From Brasenia schreberi (lineage: Eukaryota > Streptophyta > Magnoliopsida > Nymphaeales > Cabombaceae), in contig JAYKKT010000090.1 of NCBI GenBank assembly GCA_036023115.1, forward strand, positions 33,526,001-33,590,000: 64,000 nt of DNA, given 5' to 3'. Numbering within the stretch: position 1 is the stretch's first letter; each line of letters opens with the position of its first letter. The notes under the pieces were generated by a model. That model did no database searches and was not told where the DNA came from. It saw only the letters and a program-made list of their open reading frames with translations. The translations under genes were made by a program, and so were the position numbers. Positions 22,588 to 32,127 of this stretch are shown here, piece after piece.

Positions 22588-23501
22588 ATCATTATAGGTG
22601 ATGATAAAGTAGGGATAACTATTCTGAAAAAACAACTGTGTTATTTGACTTAAAGGACTTGGGCAGATTATATTATTTCTTGGGGATTTAAATTATTCAT
22701 AGTAAAGATTGTTTATTTTTAAGTCAAAGAAAATATATTCTAGACTTATTGAAAGAAACTAAAATGGAGGATTGTCGGATATATTCTACTCCAATTGAAA
22801 TCTCGAAGGAAGATAATGATGATTCAGTTGAACCATATGAACATGTTGTTAGATATGAGAGATTGGTGGGAAAACTAATATATATTATTATCACAAGTCC
22901 TGATGTCAGTTTTGCAGTCAGATATATTAGTAGATGGATGCAATCCCCATCTAAATATTACATGAGTACAATGTTCCATATCATGAGATACTTGAAATCA
23001 TCTATCACCTATGGTTTATTATATGCTCCACATTTATCACTTGATATAGAGATTTATTCAGATGCTGATTGAGTAGGTTCCAAAGTCGATAGAAAGTCAA
23101 TATATCGTTATATGGTATGTTTAGGAGGTAATGTAGTATCTTTGAAAAGTAAGAAGCAATCTGTGGTGGCCAGGTCAAGTGCAGATGCTCAATATCGTGT
23201 TATTGCCCTAGGTATGTGTGAAGGTCTATGGATTTGTCTAGGAAAGAAGACTCCAATAAACTTTTTCATTAATAGTAAAGCAACTCTTCAAATAGCTTCT
23301 AATCCAGTCTTTCGTAAAAGGACCAAGCACATTGAAATAGACTGTCATTTTATTATAAAGAAAGTTTTCCAAGGAATCTTCAATCTCCTCCATGTCATCA
23401 ATTGACGGATATTCTCACGAAACCAGTTTTTGTTAATGAGTTAAAGAAAACTCTTGTCAAATTGAGTGTTTGAAGTCTTCAAAACCCAACTTGAGGGGGC
23501 G
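22588..23501 (+). pseudogene. Copia-D: RT tail and RNase H, after Copia-B
   Basis: Resumes the YVDD-adjacent IIIIGDD broken at 12272. Contains YERLVGKLIYIIITSPDVSFAV, MQSPSKYYMSTMFHIMRYLK, IEIYSDAD then a stop, GGNVVSLKSKKQSVVARSSA, FINSKATLQIASN, KRTKHIEIDCHFI and ILTKPV, ending at polypurine AACTTGAGGGGGCG. Frame breaks and stops mark an old insertion. Confidence 0.87.
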
Positions 23502-23808
23502 TGTTGGAGATCAAGACTAATCTTATGTTTCTGCATAATTTACATCTCTATATTTAAGTTTACGTCTTGAGTAATTTGGATCCCAATGGATATTAGTGTT
23601 ACTAAGTAAGGGTGTTTCTGTCATTTAAGTTAGAACTTTTGCTATATAAAGCCCTAAGTATGTTCATTAGGGTAACACGTTGGAATAAGATGAGAGGGAG
23701 GCTACCGTTGCCAAGAAGGGAGCTGACCCCCAATTTATGAATTTGTCCTTGTTATTCTCTGCTGTTAATTTGTGTGAAATTCTTCAGTTTTATACACTCT
23801 CGAAAACA
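23502..23808 (+). repeat. Copia-D 3' LTR
   Basis: Begins TGTTGGAGATCAAG right after the polypurine tract and ends near CGAAAACA, after which unrelated copia coding sequence (Copia-E) starts. There is no 5' LTR in the window, so the end is set by TG...CA and context only. Confidence 0.65.
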
Positions 23809-24374
23809 ACATATTGATGTAATATTCAAGATTTTGAGATACTTGAAAATACTCCCGAAAATGATATCTTATATGCTAATCATGGGCACAATAATTTGTT
23901 ATTATACACAAATGCTGATTGGGCTGGATCGATTAATGACAAAAAATCTATAATAGGGTATGTTGCATTATTTGAAGAAAATATAATTTCTTGGAAAAGT
24001 AAAAAGGAATCTGTGGATCAACCACAGAAGCAAAGTATAGAGCAATTACTCAAGAAACAAGTGAAGGAATATGGTTGATTTCATTAATCACAGAACTATA
24101 AGTAAAAGTCAATCTCCAAATACCACTATATACAGATAATCAAGCAATAGTACACATAACTATAAATATTATTCAACATGAGAGGACAAAGCACATAGAA
24201 GTGGATTGTCACTTTATTAGAAAAAAATATCAAACAAGATACTATGCTTGCAATATGTGACATCAGAGAATCAAGTTGCTGATATTTTAACCAAGGCAAT
24301 GTCTAAGAATATATTATACCGAATGTGTAGCATGTTGGGAGTTATAAATATATTTCATCCAACTTAAGGGGGAG
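23809..24374 (+). pseudogene. Copia-E RNase H remnant
   Basis: Plus-strand copia pol tail: [43 protein letters not shown] block, [28 protein letters not shown], then polypurine AACTTAAGGGGGAG. Copia-D appears to sit inside this element. Upstream portions are not in the window. Confidence 0.8.
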
Positions 24375-24621
24375 TGTGGAAGACGGAAGAGACCTTGACA
24401 TTAAGATGGATTTGAGATAAGAATAATTATTAAGGGTATTTTAGTCTTTTAAGTTAGAAAGCCCATTATATAAAGGCTTATAGTGCTGTAATCATTTTTG
24501 GAGTTTTTTGAGTATAAACAGAGTGAAGGTTGACTCCAACAAGAGGGTCAAGCCACTCTTGATTGATTTGCCGTTCCTTTCAATAAATTTTCATTTTGAT
24601 TAAATCACACTGTAATACACA
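24375..24621 (+). repeat. Copia-E 3' LTR (approximate end)
   Basis: Begins TGTGGAAGACGG after the polypurine tract; a CA terminus at 24621 is the likeliest end. No partner LTR is present to confirm it. Confidence 0.5.
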
Positions 24622-25396
24622 ACGAGTGTTCTCAGGCATAGCACTGCTGTCAAGAGATTTGAAAACTAATTAGCTCCTTAGTGCACAAAAAGCATAATAT
24701 AGTTTATACATCTAGGAGAAATATACACAAAAGCATATATGCACAAAAAGCATATTTGAAAACTAATCAACACATTTACTTCTGCTAGCATGAACTAAAT
24801 GACCTACTCAACTTTTATGTGCTTCAATTAAACATCTCAAATAATGAACTAAATGATTCTACTTGTCCAAGTTAAATTTTCCTCAATTACTTGCTCAAAA
24901 ATTTAATTGAAACTAAAATAGAAATATGTGTAGAGTTGGTAATTAGTTGGGCCAAGTTGAGGACAATTCTGAGTCACAAACCTAGTGACTCAGCTAATCT
25001 GTTGTCAGGTGCATCGGGTTGAGTCACCAAGTCAATTCAGTTGAATTGGTCAGTTAACCAACTATGAAAATAAAGTACGTTGTATGGAATAGTTGATATA
25101 ATGGATCAGATAATGCATGTTAATGATTGAACTGCTGCTAGATTTCTTGCCTAAATTTTAGTATGTGTGATTTGTAACACGTACATTTGAGCATATGAGA
25201 CAAGATCTCTACGAAAGTGAGACTTGTAACATGCATATTGGAGCATATGAGAATGATCTTGTCTCGCCAACAAGGCAGTGAAATCTGTCTATGCTTCTTG
25301 GTTTTGATTCCTGTATGATCTCATGTATTAGCAGCTTGTTAAGTTGCTTAAAGATTGGTGGGTGCATGTTCCATCATATCTGTGTGTCTTCTTCAG
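24622..25396 (+). other. ACA intron 3, part after the transposon nest
   Basis: AT-rich, no gene or repeat recognised. Ends in a pyrimidine-rich tract and CAG acceptor at 25394-25396. Confidence 0.65.
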
Positions 25397-25512
25397 CAGC
25401 ACGTGCTTTAGAGGAATTTCCTCCTGCTGCTCATGGCTTTGGAATTGGATGCGAGAGGCTTGCTGCTTTGACCCGGGAACATGATACCTCTTGCTTACAA
25501 GAACATGGCAGG
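25397..25512 (+). CDS. ACA exon 4
   Basis: Completes the phase-1 codon of exon 3 and encodes ARALEEFPPAAHGFGIGCERL, then LTREHDTSCLQEHGR, matching the ACA segment before the first membrane helix. The donor is GC (AGG|GCAAGT) instead of GT. The reading is open with no stop. Confidence 0.85.
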
Positions 25513-25597
25513 GCAAGTTTTGGAAGACTGAAGCACATATTGAATCTTTCTATGTTTTATCATTTGAATAGCCCGTGCTTATACAGTGTATTTCCAG
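25513..25597 (+). other. ACA intron 4, GC-AG type
   Basis: 85-bp intron with donor GCAAGT after AGG and acceptor TTTCCAG. The exons on both sides are conserved, so the position is secure. GC-AG introns are a known minor class with otherwise strong donor consensus, as here. Confidence 0.8.
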
Positions 25598-25732
25598 GTT
25601 GAAGGGCTGGCAAAATTGCTCAAAACTGATTTGGATAAAGGAATTCCTGGAGATGATAGTGAAACATTAGTTCTAAGGAGGGAGGCATTTGGTTCAAACA
25701 CATATCCTCGTAAAAAGGGGAAGAGTTTTTCT
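25598..25732 (+). CDS. ACA exon 5
   Basis: 45 codons, phase 0: VEGLAKLLKTDLDKGIPGDD, then REAFGSNTYPRKKGKSFS, the conserved ACA block just before the first membrane helix. GTATGA donor follows. Confidence 0.88.
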
Positions 25733-25913
25733 GTATGAACTTCATTACTTTATGTGCATATCCTCATGAAAAGGGGAGAGTGTTTTAGTTTTGTAACTTG
25801 ATTTTACTTTATAAACTTATGATATTTCTTATTGTCATGTAAGACAATTATTTGGTTGTTAAATATCTTCAAGTTGCATGTTATTGTTTTTGCTAATCGT
25901 TATTGCCTTTTAG

Positions 25914-26003
25914 GTCTTTCTTTGGGAAGCTTCTCAAGACAAAACGCTTATTGCCTTAATGATAGCTGTTGCTCTTTCACTTGGATTCGGCATTAAGGCC
26001 GAG
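25914..26003 (+). CDS. ACA exon 6 (first transmembrane helix)
   Basis: 30 codons, TAG acceptor and GTCTAA donor: VFLWEASQDKTLIALMIAV then ALSLGFGIKAE. The hydrophobic run is membrane helix 1 of the pump. The next exon is 7 kb away. Confidence 0.88.
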
Positions 26004-26445
26004 GTCTAATCTTTGTTTTCTTTCTTCAGTTCTATATTCTTTTCCCTTTGCATATATTGTCTATAAAATGTTTCCTCAATGCAGCAGTATAAGATTCATT
26101 TGTTCCCCATCGTTTTTCTTTCAATTGCAGTTGCAATTTTCTTGTTCTTGTTGACCTTTCCTCTGGAGTTACAAGTATATGACATGTTATTATGAAAAAT
26201 GTACATCTTATAAGCCACTCTGTTAGAAGATAGTTTTCGAATATCACATTTAATCACCACCAAAATTTGGTTTAGAAAATTTGAGGAGTTAAACCTATTC
26301 CTCTCTAGTTTTTCAAAAATTCTTGAGATTTTTAAAAGAATTGGTTATATGTTTGGAAAATGTAGCCAAGCATATCTGGTGCGATCTAGAAAAGTAATAT
26401 AATATCCATAACCTTGTTTGTATATGATTGGGGGGGACTGTCATG
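26004..26445 (+). other. ACA intron 6, part before Copia-F2
   Basis: AT-rich intron sequence; no coding signal recognised. Confidence 0.65.
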
Positions 26446-26770
26446 TGTGCATAAAATAAGATGAGATAAACTGAAATTGCAGAATCAACACATACAATAA
26501 GATGGCTCAGGTGCAGTCGGCAGTCAGAGTGTTGCCGCCACCTTCTGCACTTTCTTATTTCCTTTCTCCAAAAGATTACAGCTGATAGGGTTTTCACCCT
26601 TTAAATATCAGCATACAAAAAGATTAATTTACCCAATTGCCATTAATGAAGCTTATTTAAAATTACCTTTAAAAATATACTTAAATTATATAAAAGAGAC
26701 AAAAATACTAGACAAAAGCATAAATGCAGAATAAGCTTTGCAGGTCGTCAACTCTTATAATTTCCTAACA
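26446..26770 (-). repeat. Copia-F2 3' LTR
   Basis: Starts TGTGCATAAAATAA and ends CCTAACA on the plus strand, next to CTCCCCCTCAAGTTGGG. Related to the Copia-F LTR at 9970-10311. No partner LTR. Confidence 0.65.
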
Positions 26771-26779
26771 CTCCCCCTC

Positions 26780-27334
26780 AAGTTGGGTGAAAGATAGATT
26801 TTACACCCAACTTGGTACAGAACTTGAGCAATGAATTTCTGTTAAGAGCCTTAGTTAACATGTCTGCACATTGGTTATCTGACTTCACATGTTCAAGCTG
26901 AAATTCTTTAGTCTGTATACAGTCCTATATAAAGTGACAATAAAGTTCAATATGTTTTGTTCTCTATGATATATCGGATTAGAGGCTATCTGTATTGTTG
27001 CTTTACTGTCGCAAAATATAGGAATAGAATTATTTGAAAATAGACTGATTTCCATCAGTAGAGAGCGCAACTATTTCCCTTCACATATTCTTAATGCAAT
27101 TGCTCTATATTCTGCTTCTGTTGTAGACCTTGCCAAAACATATTGTTTCTTGCTTTTCCATGATACTATGTTACCTCCAACAAGTGTTATATATCCTGTA
27201 GTTGATTTTATATCTTCTATAGAGCCTGCCCAATTAGCGTCTATACAGATTTCAATTTTTGTACGAATACATTATTCCTTATCCACGAGTTGCTTTAAGT
27301 ATCTTAGTATATGAAAAATTGTGTTCATATGGTA
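26780..27334 (-). pseudogene. Copia-F2 RNase H portion
   Basis: RSLLMEISLFSNNSIPIFCD, SKATIQIASNPIYH and the upstream KILRYLKQLVDKE-like block, with frameshifts (for example after YH, where ERTKHIE is broken). Continues on the far side of LTR-G at 30278. Confidence 0.8.
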
Positions 27335-27339
27335 CTTAG
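27335..27339. repeat. LTR-G target-site duplication, left
   Basis: CTTAG, identical to 30273-30277. It lies in the Copia-F2 pol sequence. Confidence 0.93.
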
Positions 27340-27627
27340 TGTTGAAGAATATGATTTTATGGTCAGTTTTAGTAAATTTGATGTTTTAGGTATTATTGTA
27401 ATTGCCCGTAGTATTAAGGGCATTTTGATTATTTTCTATTTTACAGCCCATTATATAAAGGCTGGAAGTTTGTATTAGGCTTAAGAGGTTGATATTAAGA
27501 AAGAGAGAAAGACGGGGGGCCTTCCATTGGAGGTCTGCCCCCTTCTCCGATCTCCCATATTTTTTCTCTTCAATGTTCTTAATCTTTGTTGTTTGATCTT
27601 CTGCTACGCTACTTCTGAATTCCAACA
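27340..27627 (+). repeat. LTR-G 5' LTR
   Basis: TGTTGAAGAATATG...TTCCAACA. Contains CCCATTATATAAAGGCTGG, a plausible TATA element near 27448-27462. Confidence 0.92.
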
Positions 27628-27639
27628 TGTTATCAGAGC
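27628..27639 (+). other. LTR-G primer binding site
   Basis: TGTTATCAGAGC, one change from the initiator-tRNA-Met site, directly abutting the 5' LTR. Confidence 0.88.
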
Positions 27640-27756
27640 AGCTTGATCGATGGGACCAGTGACAATAGTGACTGACTGCGGATGCATGTCAATGAGTATG
27701 GGTAGTGGTGTCGGCTAGCTGGGTAGCAAGGCTTTGCCAAAGCATAAAAATCGTAT

Positions 27757-27987
27757 ATGTGGTTCCTCCCATGTTCTTACCCCATTTGCTATGAATATCT
27801 TGATCTCAAGAATTATAGCTTCTTCCTATGTTCTTGCGGGTTCCGGCAATGCCTTTTCTGCCATAAGAAGATCCTGAAAGTGGATGGACGGTGCCCTGGT
27901 TGTAGAAAGCAGTACAAGCCTTTAGATGAGGGCACAAAGGGATTCCCACCAGTAACGTATTTGTCCGCTCTTGTAGGATGCGTTTGA
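27757..27987 (+). pseudogene. Captured CNOT4-type RING finger fragment (in LTR-G)
   Basis: Open frame with C...PICYEYLDL, FFLCSCGFRQCLFCHKKIL and GRCPGCRKQYKPL, the C4C4 RING of CNOT4/NOT4-like E3 ubiquitin ligases. The first zinc ligand is displaced (CSYPIC in place of the usual CP-x-C), so the finger may not fold. After KQYKPL the sequence departs from the family. Only about 55 residues of a much larger protein are present, with no intron. It lies sense to the element. Confidence 0.78.
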
Positions 27988-28049
27988 GAATTTAGAGGGC
28001 TCCCTTCAATGGGACTATGCAACCTCAGAATAAAAGAAATACAGACTTG

Positions 28050-28368
28050 CACGCTAATTATTTGATGAAATGCCCAATAAAATTTGCAATATTATGATGG
28101 GCGGATATATGGAAAACTTGGACATTGAAGCTGCATACGAGATGTTTGTTGAAATGCATGAGAGAGATGGATTCCTCGTCTTGTTAAGCTTCAAAGAGTT
28201 GCTTGAGCAAGAGAAGCATAAAGCCATGGTGTGCAGTTATGCTCAGAATGCGAAGCCCAAAGAAGCTCTTAAGTGTTTTATGAAATGTGTTCTGTTGGTG
28301 TGCCTATTAGTGAGGCTGAAGCAGGCATTGAAAACAAGATTCAAGCATTTGGTTTTTTGAAAATAATT
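28050..28368 (+). pseudogene. Captured PPR-protein fragment (in LTR-G)
   Basis: LFDEMPNKICNIMMGGYMEN, then DIEAAYEMFVEMHERDG, then MVCSYAQNAKPKEALKCF and, one frame over, FYEMCSVGVPISEAEAG: two to three pentatricopeptide repeats of the plant PLS type (organelle RNA processing proteins). A stop precedes LFDEM and a frameshift follows KCF. Not a functional gene. Confidence 0.8.
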
Positions 28369-28753
28369 ATGACACTGGAACTGGGGACCATTATTCGTTT
28401 AGACAAATGTGCGATTAATTTTATATCCGAGGTGGTGGCCACAACTGCTTTAAAGACAGTGATGAAGCTTGGATGAGAATAAAAAAGGAAAAAGTTCTGG
28501 GATAAAGCTGTGGATGTAGATGAACTGTGCAGTTCTGGCGAAAAATGGTGGGGAGTTAGAGGGGAGATGCGAGACAATTTCAATCACAGCAACAAGGCAA
28601 TATCTCATACTGAGTATTTTGAGAACAGCAGGTATGTGGAGTTGGTTGTTGATGTCTATTGGGAGCTTCCACCAGTGGTAGGGCCTTCCCAAACACATCA
28701 GATGAGATATGATCCTGCACGTGTAGTTGATCCCATTGTTGAAGATGGCAGGA
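28369..28753 (+). other. LTR-G interior, unrecognised part
   Basis: Contains an open frame (28510-28761) with KWWGVRGEMRDNF and YFENSRYVELVVDVYWELPP that I do not recognise; it may be another captured fragment. No transposon domain. Confidence 0.5.
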
Positions 28754-28828
28754 CTACGTGATCTGATTGTTCTTGTCATCAGAGGCTTTTCTCAGAGATT
28801 TGACAGTACCTCACTAAATTTGCTTTAG
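28754..28828 (+). pseudogene. Captured AIR9 C-terminal tail (in LTR-G)
   Basis: LRDLIVLVIRGFSQRFDSTS then LNLL and a stop, which resembles the C-terminal end of plant AIR9 (auxin-induced-in-root-cultures 9, a cortical microtubule-associated protein). It lies upstream of the more N-terminal AIR9 piece at 28857-29190, so the order is reversed relative to the source gene while the orientation is the same. The assignment rests on memory of the family. Confidence 0.65.
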
Positions 28829-28856
28829 GCGACTTAGATGTGAATGCATCGTGACC

Positions 28857-29243
28857 GATATATTTGGGAGATTAAGTGAGGCATCATGTTCTGTGTCTGA
28901 TCCAATCATACCAGGGTTTCCTAAAATAGGCAAGCTAGAGATTGAAGGCAGAGGCTTTCATACAAACTTATATGCTATTCGTGGCATTTACAGTGGAGGA
29001 AAGGAAGGCCAGAGCAGAATTCAGTGGTTGAGGTCCATGGTCGGCAGTCCCCACCTTATTTCAATCCCTGGTGAGATAGGTCGGATGTATGAGGCCAATG
29101 TGGATGATGTTGGCTATAGTCTTGTGGCTATCTATACTCCTGTAAGAGAAGATGGGCTTGAAGATGGACAACCAGTTTCAACATCAACTGCTTCCAATTT
29201 GTGCGAGAGAAAACTTGATGATGATGCTATTGTTGATGCTTAA
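28857..29243 (+). pseudogene. Captured AIR9 inner fragment with an A9-type repeat (in LTR-G)
   Basis: Open frame: IFGRLSEASCSVSDPIIPGF, KLEIEGRGFHTNLYAIRGIY, SRIQWLRSMVGSPHLISIPG, EIGRMYEANVDDVGYSLVAI, YTPVREDG, closely like the A9 repeat region of AIR9. About 115 residues with no stop and no intron. After QPVSTSTAS it diverges to unrelated sequence before the stop at 29241. Direct neighbour of the AIR9 tail fragment; both probably derive from AIR9 transcripts or genes joined by template switching. Confidence 0.78.
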
Positions 29244-29324
29244 ATGGGCCAAACTGATGAGACATCTAGGAAATATTGCAAAGTCTTGTGACTGTAAGTG
29301 TACCAGTCACCAATGAGCATTGTA

Positions 29325-29480
29325 GACCAACTGTTTGATTCAATGCCTAAGAGAGATGTCTTCGCAGCATATTAACTGTTTGATGAAATGTTTCTGCACG
29401 TCAAGTGTTCGTTGAAATGCTTAAGAAGAGATTATTAACATGCACATCAAGTGTTCGACAAAATGCTCAAGAGAGCTGAA
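29325..29480 (+). pseudogene. Further PPR-like motifs (in LTR-G)
   Basis: LFDSMPKRDVFAAY, FVEMLKRD and HQVFDKMLKRA, separated by stops, resemble the repeated ends of PPR motifs. Too short to assign; possibly another piece of the PPR source gene. Confidence 0.55.
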
Positions 29481-29634
29481 AAATTCAAAAAAAATTTTAT
29501 AAAAGAATGAGATTGGATGGATTGCCATACTGATGAATTAAGCAAGAACGAGAGCTAGCCCTGTGTGGGCACCAAAGTGGAGTTGTGGGCAGATTGGATG
29601 GAATGTCTCTAATCTGTCGATTCTTGTAAAGATT

Positions 29635-29903
29635 GCAGTCATGAGGACTGTTAAAATGGGTTTTGCAGCCATGAGGTTGTTGAAATTTGCAGCCAAAGAA
29701 GCTAATAAAAATGTTGCAGCCATAAAAGCTGCTGAAAATTGGTGAGAAAGACTAAGTTAAAGATGTCGGAGCTAAAGAAGCTGCTGAAGATCACCAACCA
29801 TGAAGGTTGAGTTGAAGTTGTTGTAGCTAAGAAGCTGCTAAAGATTGGTGCAACCATGAAGGCTAATGAAGAATATTGCAACTAGGATGGTTGCTGAAAA
29901 GCG
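29635..29903 (+). repeat. Degenerate about 24-bp tandem repeat in LTR-G
   Basis: Variants of GCAGCCATGAAGGCTGCTGAA-type units recur (for example at 29635, 29658, 29688 and 29717) with decay towards 29903. One frame reads AAMRLLKF, AAKEANKN, AAIKAAEN. Function unknown. A stretch just before it (about 29590-29625) resembles the GGAGGAATGCCTCCAATCTG part of the Copia-B LTR. Confidence 0.6.
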
Positions 29904-29984
29904 AACACCCAAGAGGGTTGGGAAAATTAAAAAAAAATCAATCTTTTGGCAAGTTTGGAGTTCGAAGTATCTCACTCCCAACTT

Positions 29985-29994
29985 GTGGGGGGGG
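29985..29994 (+). other. LTR-G polypurine tract
   Basis: GTGGGGGGGG-type purine run immediately before the TG of the 3' LTR, after CCCAACTT. Confidence 0.85.
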
Positions 29995-30272
29995 TGTTGA
30001 AGAATATGATTTTATGGTTAGTTTAGTAAATTTGATGTTTTACGTATTATTGTAATTGCCCGTAGTACTAAGGGTATTTTGGTCATTTTTTGTTTTACAA
30101 CCTATTATATAAGGGGTGAAAGTTTGTATTAGGGTTAAGAGGTTGATATTAAGAAAGAGAGAAAGAGAGGGGGGTGGCCTCCATTGGAGGTCTGCCCCCT
30201 CCTCCAGTCTCCCATGTTTTTCCTCTTCAATGTTCTTAATATCTTTCGCTACACTACTCCTGAATTCCAACA
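29995..30272 (+). repeat. LTR-G 3' LTR
   Basis: Same sequence as 27340-27627 with scattered changes; ends TTCCAACA before TSD CTTAG (30273-30277). Confidence 0.92.
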
Positions 30273-30277
30273 CTTAG

Positions 30278-31880
30278 AAGGTGATTGCATGAATCAACTT
30301 ACAATGCTTACTGCATATGCTATGTATGAGCGTGTAATAGTTAAATATATTAATTTTCCAATTAGTTGCTGATATCTGGTTACATCCATTTTATCAGCTC
30401 CATCCTCCAATTGTAGCTTATGATTAACATCCATGGGAGCATGAATTGATTTACAATTTTCATCTTAACTTCTCACAATAAGTCTAAGGTATACTTTCTT
30501 TGATTTAAACAAATATTTGTACCTAAGTAAGCTACTTCAATGCCCAAGAAATAATTTAGTCTTATGATGTCCTTGATATCAAATAGCTGATGAAGATCTT
30601 CCTTTAGCATTTGTATTTCCTCAAAATCATCTCCTGTCACAATAATATCAACATATACCAATAACAATGTCAACTTTTCTCCCTTTTTAAAGAATAAAGT
30701 GTGATTACTCACACTCTTTTGATAACCCAAGTTTATAATACTATTGTTGAATTTCTCAAACGAGACTCTACGGGACTGTTTTAGTCCATAGATTGCATTC
30801 TTTAATCTGCAAACTTTGTTTTCTGGATTTTCATAACCAGGTGGTAATTCCATATAGACTTCTTCTTTAAGTTATTCTTGTAAAAATGCATTCTTCACAT
30901 CAAGCTGCCACATAGTCCAATTCTTTTGGGTTGCAATACTAATAATGACCTGTATAGACGTGAACTTTATCACTGGTGCAAAAGTCTCCTCGTAGTCAAT
31001 TCCATATGATTAACTATAATCCCAAGCCACTAATCTTGCTTTGTATCTCTCCAATGTGCCATCTGCTCTGAATTTTAGAGTATACACCCATTTACAACCA
31101 ATTGTTTTTCTGTCTGGTGGTAGATGACTAACCTCTCATGTATGATTCTTTTCAAGTGCCTGAAGTTCAGATGTCATGGCTTCAACCTAGTGTTCATGTA
31201 GTGAAGCTTCAAGAAAATTTTTAGGAACTTAGTATAATTCAGCTTTAAAGATAAATTCTGATAGCTGGATGATAACTGATCATATGAGATAAATCGTGAA
31301 ATGAGTCTTTTCGAATGGCTATGAGAACATCCAAATCATCACTACTTGCTTCTTCCATATTTTCAGTTGAATCTAAGGAAGGTTCTCCCCCTTGGCTCGT
31401 GATGTCCATGGGATTGTGTATGATTATATTTCTCCTCTCCTTTTTATATACTTGCATCTCCTTTCCTTCTTGTTCGTGATTATCCTTTGCAAGAGAATAA
31501 TCTTCATCTGTTGCATCACTCGTAATGTTCAATGGAAGGACAATCTTCAACAGTAGACTTTGACAAGTAAGAAGATTTTTGGAAAAAGGAAGTGGTTTCA
31601 AAGAACGTTACATCCTTAGAGATGTATTTCCTATGAGAGTTAGGATCGTAACAAACATATGTTTCTTTTCACAGGAATATCCAATAAAGACACATTTAAT
31701 CGGAATATCCAATAAAGACACATTTAATCGCCCTTGGATCCAGTTTATCTCGAAATTGATTATATACGTGAATATAACAAACACATCCAAGCACTCTGGG
31801 AATAAGATGAAAATGATTAGTTTCATTCGAGTTAAATGGATATTTTCCATCAGGGACTACAAAAAGAAGTCTATTCATTA
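30278..31880 (-). pseudogene. Copia-F2 RT and integrase C-terminal portion
   Basis: Minus strand: LPRVLGCVCYIHVYNQFRD, KLDPRAIKCVFIGYS (integrase C-terminal domain), an acidic linker, RT with MELPPGYENPENKVCRLKNA, YGLKQSRRVSFEKFN, TLLLVYVDIIVTGDDFEEI and FLGIEVAYL. The catalytic YVDD has lost one aspartate codon (YVDII). A 29-bp direct duplication lies at 31678-31735. Stops and frameshifts elsewhere. Truncated at about 31880. Confidence 0.83.
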
Positions 31881-32127
31881 GATATATTATACTGCAATGT
31901 CATGCACACACTTCTGCTATTGTACTGCACCACGTTAAATAGTCTAATGCTCAAACCGTTCTGGGTCTATATATTTTGTGCTATAAATGAGTATGATGAT
32001 TGTAATCGTCCTCTTCCATACCTAATACTTAGGACACACTTCTTGCTTGTCTATATGTTGTATTTCGTTAACAGGCATGGGCCATCTGTTGTACCTATTT
32101 GCACCATAAACTTATGATGCAGACTAA
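31881..32127 (+). other. ACA intron 6, unassigned
   Basis: No gene or transposon recognised between the end of Copia-F2 and the inverted-repeat element. Confidence 0.6.

Larger units (their letters stand above)
1..24225. repeat. 39.7-kb tandem duplication, unit 1 (part with a visible partner)
   Basis: This stretch reappears at 39697-64000 base for base except for six differences I found. The offset between the units is +39696 at the start, +39698 after a (TA)n length change near 1810, +39775 after a 77-bp segment missing here near 4302, +39773 after a 2-bp difference at 6001, +39774 after a 1-bp difference near 7808 and +39775 after a 1-bp difference near 11767. One substitution lies at 13833. 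All nested transposon insertions are shared, so they predate the duplication. Silent substitutions may have escaped my comparison by eye. The unit may extend left of base 1. Confidence 0.95.
27340..30272 (+). mobile_element. LTR-G: complete non-autonomous LTR retrotransposon carrying host-gene fragments
   Basis: 2,933 bp, LTRs 27340-27627 and 29995-30272 (TG...CA), TSD CTTAG on both sides, primer site TGTTATCAGAGC at 27628, polypurine tract ending GGGGGGGG at 29994. Between them I find no gag, protease, integrase or RT. Instead there are plus-strand pieces of a CNOT4-type RING gene, a PPR gene, the C-terminal tail and an inner part of AIR9 (in permuted order), more PPR-like motifs and a degenerate short repeat. 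The LTRs differ at many positions, so the insertion is not new. It must have been moved by proteins of another copia element. Comparable in kind to maize Bs1, which carries cellular gene parts. Confidence 0.92.
26446..31880 (-). mobile_element. Copia-F2: 5'-truncated copia element, split by LTR-G
   Basis: Minus strand: 3' LTR (26446-26770), polypurine border, RNase H to 27334, then the LTR-G insertion, then RT and integrase C-terminus to about 31880, where homology stops. Gag, protease, integrase core and 5' LTR are absent. The coding sequence reads across the LTR-G insertion with only the 5-bp CTTAG duplicated, which proves the nesting. Confidence 0.85.

Noticed and set aside
26313..26597. 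94-codon minus-strand ORF
   Set aside because: Crosses the left end of the Copia-F2 LTR and has no domain.
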